DNA from: Sediminibacterium sp.
GTDB lineage: Bacteria > Bacteroidota > Bacteroidia > Chitinophagales > Chitinophagaceae
Assembly (NCBI GenBank): GCA_028288645.1
Contig: JAQBNJ010000432.1
Location: forward strand, 1 to 6,509
Length of the DNA stretch: 6,509 nt
Direction of reading: 5' to 3'
The translations under genes and the position numbers were made by a program. How positions within the stretch are numbered: the first letter of the stretch is position 1; each line of letters begins with the position of its first letter. This document shows positions 1-5,883 of this stretch, one piece after another. The notes beneath the pieces were generated by a model. That model saw nothing but the letters and a program-made list of their open reading frames with translations, was not told the DNA's origin and ran no database searches.

Positions 1-2
1 CC

Positions 3-1748
3 GTTTTCTTTTTAGCCAATAAAAAGGGCCTGCTTGGTAAACTTGGAAAAAGTTTGTCTGTCAACAACGCCGACCCCCTGCTGCCTGCCGAAGGCGCTGT
101 TAAAAATGAGATCGCATTCAACCCATACAGGGGAAAGATCATCCGTAATATACTGATCGAAAAACTTGGGTTTAACCGTTCGGTGAACGATACAACAAAA
201 GTTACCCGCAATCTTTTTAATGATATCGGTAATAAATTACACCCGAGTACCAGCAGGCGCGTGATCATTAATAATCTTTTTTTTACACCCGGCGATACGC
301 TTTATCCTTATTTAATGGCCGATAATGAGCGCTTCCTTCGTGAACTTACCTATCTGCAGGATGCAAGGATCACGGTAAAACAAACCTCCAGTATCGATTC
401 CGTTGATGTGATCGTGATCTGCAAAGATGTATTTCCTTTTGGGGGAAGCATGGATGCAGGCACCGCACAAATGGCAAGCTTTGAAGTAAACGACGACAAT
501 CTTTTCGGAAGAGGCAATCGTTTGCAGATTAGGAATATTTATGACGTGACCAGGAGGCCCGACTATGGGATCGGTTTCGAATTTTTAAAAAGAAATTTTG
601 CAGGCAGTTTTATCAATCTTTCTTTTGGCTACCGCAATGAATCCCCCGCATTTAACAGCGGGCGAAGAGAGGAAAAGAATTTATTTCTTGCCGGAGAACT
701 TCCTTTGGTTAGCCCTTACCACGTGTGGACCGGTGCCTTCGAGGTAGCCCATCATTTTACAGAAAATGGATACCTGGATGATTCGCTGTATAAAACCAAT
801 TTTAAATACCGTTACCGGATAGTGGACGGATGGATCGGGTATAATATCGGCGCAAGAAAACAGTTGCAGGAAAATTTCAAATCGAGGTTTAAAAAACTTA
901 TTGCCATACGTGCAGTGAGCAGGAAATTCCAGGATATTCCTGAATTTTATAAAACTGTTTACAACAGCGACTATTCAGATCTTGCGACTGTACTCGGATC
1001 CTTTACTATTTTTGAACAGGATTATTACCATACCAATTTCCTATATGGTTTTGGACGTAACGAAGATGTACCGGAAGGTTTCAGCATGTCAGTGATCGGC
1101 GGCTGGAGCAGCCGCAACCGTGTCTCGCGTCCGTATGCTGGTTTTGAATACCAGCGGAATTATTTCTCGAACAGGAAAAATTATATCAACTATACATTGA
1201 GGCTGGGCACGTATTATAATTCAGGTCGTTTTGAAGACATCAGTTTTCTTACCAGTGTTGAATATTTTACAAAACTTCGTAAGCTCAGCAGCAAATGGTA
1301 TATCAGGCATTTTCTCAGCGGCAGCATTACACAACTCGCACGTACTTTTTTAAATGATCCGCTTCGATTATCGAGTGATTATGGTATTCCGCAATTAAAC
1401 AATCCCGATCTGCGCGCTTCTACGCGCGTTAGTTTCAATGCCGAAACCGTTTTCTACAATACCTGGAAACTGGTAGGTTTCAGCTTTGCCCCTTTTGTAT
1501 TTACCAATGTGAGTTATCTCAAAACCATTGGGCTGAATGTAAAAACCGGCGATGTGTATGCCGCATTCGGCGGCGGAGCCAGGACACGAAACGAGAACCT
1601 CGTTTTCGGAACCATGGAACTAAAGGCCTATTATTACCCGAGAACAACAGGAACCATGAACAAATGGAACATTACTTTTAATACCGATCTTCGTTTTAAA
1701 TATATCAGCCAGTTGATAAAGCGGCCGGATTTTGCAGTGGTGAATTGA
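3..1748 (+). CDS. Omp85/BamA-like outer-membrane protein, 5'-truncated
   Basis: The reading frame is open from the window edge, so the true start, and any signal peptide, lie upstream. A TTG at 54 is in frame, but coding-like sequence (VFFLANKKGLLGKLGK) precedes it, so I do not use it as the start. Numbering from that TTG, residues 23-35 (NPYRGKIIRNILI) and about 58-110 (NKLHPSTSRRVIINNLFF..GD, then DNERFLRELTYLQDARI) resemble a POTRA domain of Bacteroidota BamA/TamA-like proteins. From about residue 143 (FEVNDDNLFGRGNRL) to the end, alternating aromatic and polar residues, many Tyr/Phe/Asn/Arg and Gly turns fit a transmembrane beta-barrel. It would sit in the outer membrane with a periplasmic POTRA region; a role in protein insertion or secretion is inferred from the family. 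Only one POTRA is visible, and the protein ends DFAVVN without the terminal Phe common in such barrels. An uncharacterised barrel with a POTRA-like plug is the alternative. Confidence 0.75.
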   Translation, partial: VFFLANKKGLLGKLGKSLSVNNADPLLPAEGAVKNEIAFNPYRGKIIRNILIEKLGFNRSVNDTTKVTRNLFNDIGNKLHPSTSRRVIINNLFFTPGDTLYPYLMADNERFLRELTYLQDARITVKQTSSIDSVDVIVICKDVFPFGGSMDAGTAQMASFEVNDDNLFGRGNRLQIRNIYDVTRRPDYGIGFEFLKRNFAGSFINLSFGYRNESPAFNSGRREEKNLFLAGELPLVSPYHVWTGAFEVAHHFTENGYLDDSLYKTNFKYRYRIVDGWIGYNIGARKQLQENFKSRFKKLIAIRAVSRKFQDIPEFYKTVYNSDYSDLATVLGSFTIFEQDYYHTNFLYGFGRNEDVPEGFSMSVIGGWSSRNRVSRPYAGFEYQRNYFSNRKNYINYTLRLGTYYNSGRFEDISFLTSVEYFTKLRKLSSKWYIRHFLSGSITQLARTFLNDPLRLSSDYGIPQLNNPDLRASTRVSFNAETVFYNTWKLVGFSFAPFVFTNVSYLKTIGLNVKTGDVYAAFGGGARTRNENLVFGTMELKAYYYPRTTGTMNKWNITFNTDLRFKYISQLIKRPDFAVVN

Positions 1749-1752
1749 AGGA

Positions 1753-1887
1753 AGCTGTGAGCTTTGAGCCACGAGCTATGAGCTTGGTTTGGAAACGTGA
1801 ATGAAAAAATAGCATTGTTCCATGGAAGTATTAAACTAACTACTATAACCGGCCAGGCTCACAGCTCAAGGCTCAAAGCTCATAGCT
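1753..1887. repeat. Heptamer-built inverted repeat A (35-bp arms)
   Basis: Arms at 1753-1787 and 1853-1887 are reverse complements at 30 of 35 positions, separated by 65 bases. Each arm is a run of degenerate 7-nt units: the left arm reads GAGCTTT, GAGCCAC, GAGCTAT and relatives, and the right arm carries the complementary AGCTCAA, GGCTCAA, AGCTCAT. The third unit has GAGCC rather than GAGCT in both arms, so the pair is matched at that position. Of the five differences, two would still be G-U pairs in plus-strand RNA. The element fills much of the gap between two co-directional genes, and the heptamer run on the right continues to 1890, one base before the next start codon. Confidence 0.85.
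1788..1817 (+). promoter_or_regulatory. Candidate promoter in the spacer of repeat A
   Basis: TTTG at 1788-1791 is followed after 18 bases by TAGCATTG at 1810-1817. This is close to the Bacteroidota -33/-7 pattern (TTTG, about 19-21 bases, TAnnTTTG), with one mismatch in the -7 box and slightly short spacing. It lies entirely between the two repeat arms and points towards the gene at 1892. A transcript from here would carry only the right arm in its leader, whereas read-through from the upstream gene would carry both arms. The match is weak and could be chance. Confidence 0.25.
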
Positions 1888-1891
1888 CAAA

Positions 1892-2686
1892 ATGGTACAA
1901 GCCTATAATTTTTTAGCCAGTTGGCAATTATTTCCTGAGAAATGTGATTTCCAGTTTGGGCTTGTGCCTAAAAGCGGGAGTTATAAAATAGAAAGCATAC
2001 GTAACGGCCATGCGCTGGGTATCAGCATTAACTGGGTTAGTCCTGACCATGAAGCATTCTACACACAATATGAAGTATTGCCCGACGGCGAACTACGTCC
2101 TTTTGAGAACCAGGAAATGGCAGATTCGGTGAAAGCAGAAATAGTAAATGCCTCAACCATACAAACAATTTTCATCAAGGAAGAGCAAACCATTCTGGAA
2201 GTAACCAATGAAATATTGTCCAACGGTTATATGAAAGTAACGCATCGGGGAAAAGATAAAGAAGACAAGCCCTTCGTGAATATTGAGATCTATCACAAGC
2301 AACTAAGCGTTTTACCATATGCATCTTCTGTTGGCAGTGTAGCCATCCGGCCAACTAAAGAAGGTGTGATCAAACACAAGGCATTGTCTGCTATGGAAGA
2401 ACAAACCAATATGCAGCTTGAGCAGATAAAACAGCAAATAGAATTACTCGCGAAGCAGGCACAGGAGATTCGCAAGAGAAAAGAATTGAGTTTAATGATC
2501 TACGAAGCAAGCCTTCGTTTCAAACCACAGATCGGGCATACCTATCACCTGTATGAAAAAAAAGATGGAACACATATGCTTTCCCTGGTTGGTCCTAATG
2601 AATGGGGTGACGCCGGGCCCTTTAAACAATTTATTTCTTCTGTAAGATTATTAGCAGATCACACATGGGTGGAAGTGGTTCGATAA
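1892..2686 (+). CDS. Two-domain protein: unknown N-terminal domain plus DUF2452
   Basis: 264 residues, no signal peptide or membrane segment, so probably cytoplasmic. Residues about 141-263 match DUF2452, a family of unknown function found in Bacteroidota and, as I recall, in human C1orf50. Diagnostic features are LPYASSVGSVAI (141-152), a charged Gln/Glu/Lys-rich probable coiled coil at about 168-199, and the core GHTYHLYEKKDGTHMLSLVGPNEWG (215-239). Residues 1-140 are extra compared with the roughly 150-residue flavobacterial DUF2452 proteins I remember. They look beta-rich (WQLFPEKCDFQFG, SGSYKIES, ISINWVS, YEVLPDGELRPF) and somewhat lipocalin-like, but I do not recognise the family. The ATG at 1892 is the first possible start: an in-frame TAG lies at 1883-1885, inside repeat A. 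No Shine-Dalgarno sequence is visible, and the repeat arm occupies its place. It may be co-transcribed with the upstream barrel gene, 143 bases away. Confidence 0.8.
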   Translation: MVQAYNFLASWQLFPEKCDFQFGLVPKSGSYKIESIRNGHALGISINWVSPDHEAFYTQYEVLPDGELRPFENQEMADSVKAEIVNASTIQTIFIKEEQTILEVTNEILSNGYMKVTHRGKDKEDKPFVNIEIYHKQLSVLPYASSVGSVAIRPTKEGVIKHKALSAMEEQTNMQLEQIKQQIELLAKQAQEIRKRKELSLMIYEASLRFKPQIGHTYHLYEKKDGTHMLSLVGPNEWGDAGPFKQFISSVRLLADHTWVEVVR

Positions 2687-2687
2687 A

Positions 2688-2768
2688 TATTGAACAAAGA
2701 ATGTTGAATGTTGGGACGCACCCTGGTTCAACATTGAGTATTCCTTATTCAACATTCAATATTCACTA
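2688..2768. repeat. Heptamer-built inverted repeat B, degenerate
   Basis: The left arm (2688-2715) is four 7-nt units: TATTGAA, CAAAGAA, TGTTGAA, TGTTGGG. The right arm (2727-2768) is six units: TTCAACA, TTGAGTA, TTCCTTA, TTCAACA, TTCAATA, TTCACTA. Outer units 2688-2694 and 2755-2761 are perfect complements, and so are inner units 2702-2708 and 2727-2733. GGG 2713-2715 can pair with CCC 2721-2723 around the 5-base loop ACGCA. The middle units are diverged and the arms differ in unit number. It starts two bases after the DUF2452 stop codon, between converging genes, where it might help end transcription, but it lacks a T-tract directly after a strong stem. Confidence 0.7.
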
Positions 2769-2924
2769 TATGGTACCCGTATCAAGGGTATGTTGAACTG
2801 CGGTGTTCTCTCTAGAGATCAGATGTTTATTCTGCGAACGGATCAACATCAGAAAAGAGAAGATCAACAAGACATATATCCCTGTAATAACAATTCTTCG
2901 AAACGACATTAGTTGTGTTTTCAT
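2766..2924 (-). CDS. Possible small membrane protein, 52 residues
   Basis: From the ATG at 2922-2924 the frame encodes 52 residues: a basic N-terminus (K2, R9, R10), a hydrophobic segment at about 11-28 (IVITGIYVLLIFSFLMLI) and a polar tail. An ATG at 2990 would add 22 residues; I prefer the shorter form because it lines up without gaps with the leader of the DUF1223 protein encoded just upstream on the same strand. Over the first 40 residues 16 are identical, including LLIF (19-22) and SQ.K..IS (30-37). It could be a real single-pass small protein or a remnant of a duplicated DUF1223 gene. No CxxC or thioredoxin region follows. The TAG stop (2766-2768) is part of the last heptamer of repeat B. 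No ribosome site or clear promoter is visible, so expression is uncertain. Confidence 0.4.
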   Translation of the reverse strand: MKTQLMSFRRIVITGIYVLLIFSFLMLIRSQNKHLISRENTAVQHTLDTGTI

Positions 2925-3046
2925 AGATAAAGATTTAAAAATGAAACATCCTTTCTTAATTAGATGCAAAATCATGCCCTGAGCATACACCGAATTTTTA
3001 TTTTAACATATTTTGTCAAATTACTTTAACAGGATCCACTGTACCA

Positions 3047-3832
3047 TTAAAGATCTTTCATCACAGCCGCCGATATTGTAAGGTCTTTTCTATTCTGCGT
3101 ATATAATACCAAAGCGTGTCCTGAAGCCTTGAATGATAGCGGAATAGCTATTTGCCCTGATCCATCACTATTAACTGGCTGTGTATCGAATGAGCGTACT
3201 ATATTATGATTGGTAAGCGTAACCCCTTCATTTTCTCCCGCCTTTATCTGCGTGGTAACTTCTTTCTGTACGATCGCAATATTTAACAATTCATCTTTGC
3301 CGGTATTTGTAATTGTATAGTGAAAACTGACAGCACTCCTGCCGATAACAATATTCTCTACCGATATATTTTTGGATGAACTGTCGGCTAGTTCTTTTTT
3401 TACTAAACCACTTACCAGGGAACGATCATTGCCCACTACTTCGCCCCTGCCATTAATGATTAGTTGCGGCGTGTATACACTGCCTTTGGGAAGATGCTGG
3501 CTATACCATTGCTGTCTTGCGCTATAGGCACTATTGCTGAAAGGATCTGTCCACCCTAAACGGTTCCAGTAATCAACATGAAAAGAAAGCGGGATGATAT
3601 TTTCATTATTTGCACTGCTGTATTCGGCCAGTAATTTGTCTGCAGGCGGACAACTGCTGCAACCCTGGCTCGTAAACAATTCCATGACTACAACTGCCTT
3701 ATTTCCGGCAAAAGGTTTTGGTGAGATAGTTTGTTTTTTTTGAGAGCTTATCAATGCAAGTGCCGGGAATATCAGTAAAAAAGATAAACTGATGAAACTA
3801 ACCCGTTGTATCAACATCATATTCCTCTTCAT
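3047..3832 (-). CDS. Secreted DUF1223 thioredoxin-fold protein
   Basis: 261 residues. The N-terminus (MKRNMMLIQR, then a hydrophobic stretch 11-29) is a probable signal peptide or membrane anchor, so the protein likely works in the periplasm or at the envelope. Residues about 46-145 carry the DUF1223 signature VVMELFTSQGCSSCPPAD, with a C58-S-S-C61 pair at the thioredoxin-like position, then HVDYWNRLGW (85-94) and YTPQ with a Pro at 122 in the cis-Pro position. The C-terminal part (about 155-255) is beta-rich and ends in the family-typical ALVLYTQNRKDLTISAAV. A disulfide redox function is inferred from the fold; the family has no firmly established activity that I know of. The start at 3832 gives the complete leader; ATGs at codons 5 and 6 are alternatives. 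It lies 72 bases downstream of the UbiD-type gene on the same strand and could share its transcript. I see no terminator or good promoter in that gap. Confidence 0.85.
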   Translation of the reverse strand: MKRNMMLIQRVSFISLSFLLIFPALALISSQKKQTISPKPFAGNKAVVVMELFTSQGCSSCPPADKLLAEYSSANNENIIPLSFHVDYWNRLGWTDPFSNSAYSARQQWYSQHLPKGSVYTPQLIINGRGEVVGNDRSLVSGLVKKELADSSSKNISVENIVIGRSAVSFHYTITNTGKDELLNIAIVQKEVTTQIKAGENEGVTLTNHNIVRSFDTQPVNSDGSGQIAIPLSFKASGHALVLYTQNRKDLTISAAVMKDL

Positions 3833-3904
3833 AGTCAGGATTTAGAGATGAAGGATCCGTTTCGGCTGTTGACGAAGCATTGCAATCTATCTTACAACGT
3901 ATGT

Positions 3905-5746
3905 TTACTTTAACATATTATGCAGGCTGCCACCTTTTTCAAAGTTCAGGGCGATCTTTTTTTCCACAGCATGGTCCTTTTCAACGGGTGGGGCGTGGTG
4001 GGGCTTGATACGGGCATCAATCACCAACGGGCCACGGCAGCCCCAGTGTTTGTTTTCAGTGAAAGCATCTATGCCATATATGTCATGGGAAGGATTACAA
4101 CGCGTATAAGTAACCCAAAGCTGGTTGCGGATCGTTTCAGCGGTAAAAGAGGCATCGTCGCATACTACGATCATCGCAACACCGGCCAATGCATCTTTTT
4201 TTGTTTTCAATTGCTGATCGAGTCTTTCTATTTCTTTATGCGCTTCTTCATAAGAAATAAATTTGCCCGATTGCAATGCAATTACACCCGGCATATTTAC
4301 CTGTGCATTTTCAAAATGCGATAACTCTTTCAGAATCTGCGGAACTTCTGTACACAGTTTTCTCTTTACATCGCCATAAGCAGCAAATACAACTTTACTA
4401 CCCGTATTCAATCCGGTACCGGAATAATCCAATGTATCAATGGTTGTATTGGTATGAAAATGAATATCGCGTGTGAGATCGATACGTTCGAGCATGTATT
4501 CCATGAATGTGCGCACATTGTGTGCAGACAACCTGTTCGAATCATCAGCAGTAATAAACAGGAATTTAGCGAGGCTCAACTGCCCGGTTCCCAAAATATG
4601 ATTGGCGATGGTTAGAATTTCTGCCGGTTGCCTCGCAGGTGTATACGGTGTGTAACGTTCACTGCCGATGGCAAGTAATAAGGGATGCACTCCGGCAGCA
4701 TCAACCGCATGCACTTCTTTCAAACCGGGGATCTCCTGTGGAATGGCGGCGCCGGTCAATTCATGTATCAATTGTCCAAAACTGGTATCTTCCTGTGGCG
4801 GCCTTCCCACAACGGTAAAGGGCCAGATGGCATTTTTCTTTGCATATACCTTGTGGATACGCAGCACGGGAAAATCATGTTTCAAACTATAATAACCGAG
4901 ATGATCGCCAAACGGGCCCTCCGGTTTATTGGTGCCGGGATGCACTTCACCGGTGATCACAAAATCGGCATCGGTACTAATCGCAAATCCATCGCGATAG
5001 CAATAACGGAACCTTCTCCCGCCAAGTACACCTGCGAAAGTCATTTCACTGATGCCTTCAGGTAAAGGCATTACGGCAGCAACAGAATGCGCGGGAGGGC
5101 CACCTACAAAACAACTCACACGCAAAGGCAATCCTTTTTCATTTGCTTTTGTTTGATGCACACCGATACCGCGATGCAATTGATAATGCAAGCCTGCTTC
5201 TTTATTTAATTCATAATCATTGCCTGTTAACTGGATACGGTACATACCGAGATTCGCATTCATGATTCCAGGTTGATCAATATCTTCCGTGTATACCTGC
5301 GGCAATGTTATAAAAGCGCCGCCATCCATGGGCCAGTGATGAATGAGCGGAAGATCGCTTACCCGTATCTCTTCGTATAAAACAGGTTTTTGTAAGGGGT
5401 TCTTTAACGGAAATGCTTTGGCGGCGGCGAGGCCGGCACTCATATTATCCAGCGGATGTTTCAGTGCCTTAATAGGATCGCCTTTTAAGGCGATCAGTTT
5501 TTGCACGAGTTGAAAAGTATTTCTGAAGATAAATTTGCTTCTGTCAAGGGTTCCAAAAATATTGGATGCCGCACGGAAACGCGAGCCTTTCACATTCTCA
5601 AACAACAATGCGGGCCCACCTGCTTCATGCACCCGTAAATGTATCGCAGCCATCTCGAGATAAGGATCCACTTCTTCTTTGATCCGCACCAGCTGGCCGT
5701 TCTTTTCAAGATCCAGTAAACATTCTTCTAATGAAACATAGCTCAT
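3905..5746 (-). CDS. ubiD: UbiD-family prFMN-dependent decarboxylase (long form)
   Basis: 613 residues, cytoplasmic. The N-terminus (MSYVSLEECLLDLEKNGQLV) aligns with the start of E. coli UbiD, which supports the ATG at 5746. Metal and prenylated-FMN binding residues are in place: N165 and R170 (NLGMYR), H191 (HRG) and E234 (SEMTFAG). The catalytic acidic pair is E276 and D281 in PEGPFGDHLGYY, five residues apart as in Fdc1 (E277/E282). VGRPPQED (313-320) is also typical. The family removes carboxylate groups from aromatic or unsaturated acids. A role in menaquinone synthesis is plausible for Bacteroidota but not shown; no UbiX-type prenyltransferase or quinone gene is in the window. It is about 115 residues longer than E. 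coli UbiD (497): the C-terminal region appears duplicated, with KFLFITADD (394-402) and AMIVVCDD (524-531) starting two related segments. It is transcribed away from pdxJ. Confidence 0.92.
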   Translation of the reverse strand: MSYVSLEECLLDLEKNGQLVRIKEEVDPYLEMAAIHLRVHEAGGPALLFENVKGSRFRAASNIFGTLDRSKFIFRNTFQLVQKLIALKGDPIKALKHPLDNMSAGLAAAKAFPLKNPLQKPVLYEEIRVSDLPLIHHWPMDGGAFITLPQVYTEDIDQPGIMNANLGMYRIQLTGNDYELNKEAGLHYQLHRGIGVHQTKANEKGLPLRVSCFVGGPPAHSVAAVMPLPEGISEMTFAGVLGGRRFRYCYRDGFAISTDADFVITGEVHPGTNKPEGPFGDHLGYYSLKHDFPVLRIHKVYAKKNAIWPFTVVGRPPQEDTSFGQLIHELTGAAIPQEIPGLKEVHAVDAAGVHPLLLAIGSERYTPYTPARQPAEILTIANHILGTGQLSLAKFLFITADDSNRLSAHNVRTFMEYMLERIDLTRDIHFHTNTTIDTLDYSGTGLNTGSKVVFAAYGDVKRKLCTEVPQILKELSHFENAQVNMPGVIALQSGKFISYEEAHKEIERLDQQLKTKKDALAGVAMIVVCDDASFTAETIRNQLWVTYTRCNPSHDIYGIDAFTENKHWGCRGPLVIDARIKPHHAPPVEKDHAVEKKIALNFEKGGSLHNMLK

Positions 5747-5795
5747 GCGGGCGACGGTTATTTTAAAGGTCTAAGCTACTGCATTCCGTGAGAAA

Positions 5796-5864
5796 AGTCT
5801 GGAGTCTGGAGTTAGAAGTCTGGGATGAAGCAAATCCAGTCTTCAGACTTCTAACTCCAGACTT
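5796..5864. repeat. Heptamer-built inverted repeat C (20-bp perfect core)
   Basis: The left arm 5796-5823 is four 7-nt units: AGTCTGG, AGTCTGG, AGTTAGA, AGTCTGG. The complement of the right arm (5837-5864) reads AGTCTGG, AGTTAGA, AGTCTGA, AGACTGG. Positions 5803-5822 and 5844-5863 are perfect reverse complements over 20 bases, around a 21-base spacer in which GGAT (5823-5826) and ATCC (5834-5837) can extend the stem. The AGTTAGA variant occurs once in each arm, in register. The element sits between the divergent ubiD and pdxJ starts and ends 8 bases before the pdxJ -7 box, so it is not simply a gene-end terminator. Confidence 0.85.
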
Positions 5865-5871
5865 ACTTTCT

Positions 5872-5879
5872 TACTTTTG
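5872..5879 (+). promoter_or_regulatory. pdxJ -7 box (TAnnTTTG type)
   Basis: TACTTTTG at 5872-5879 matches the Bacteroidota -7 consensus TAnnTTTG fully and lies four bases before the pdxJ ATG. Transcription would start at or within a few bases of the start codon, giving a leaderless or nearly leaderless mRNA. No TTG lies at the -33 distance; the nearest fit is TTC at 5849-5851, inside the right arm of repeat C. Confidence 0.55.
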
Positions 5880-5883
5880 CAGC

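Noticed and set aside
54..56. TTG as the start codon of the barrel protein
   Set aside because: The frame is open to the window edge and the residues before it look like coding sequence, so the gene begins outside the window.
2293..2475. Minus-strand 60-residue Cys/Ser-rich frame
   Set aside because: Antisense to the DUF2452 domain; its composition is a by-product of the opposite-strand coding sequence.
2925..2990. Longer form of the small minus-strand frame starting at 2990
   Set aside because: The extra 22 residues have no counterpart in the DUF1223 leader, and the ATG at 2924 gives a normal basic-hydrophobic leader.
3002..3031. Two 11-nt strings shared with 3905-3919 near the ubiD stop (TTTAACATATT and TTACTTTAACA)
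   Set aside because: A few 11-mer matches are expected by chance in 6.5 kb of AT-leaning sequence; there is no inverted or periodic arrangement.
3833..3904. Regulatory or repeat element in the ubiD-DUF1223 gap
   Set aside because: No heptamer run, stable hairpin with T-tract, or TAnnTTTG box was found in these 72 bases; TAGATTG on the minus strand is one base short of the -7 pattern.
3920..5065. Several plus-strand open frames (3920-4324, 4276-4476, 4668-4892, 4685-5065)
   Set aside because: All lie antisense within the strongly supported UbiD coding region, and their proteins are low-complexity or Cys-rich without any recognisable motif.
1753..5864. CRISPR array or integration-site interpretation of the repeats
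   Set aside because: There are no constant repeats with regular unique spacers, no cas or integrase genes, and the units are degenerate heptamers in inverted arms.
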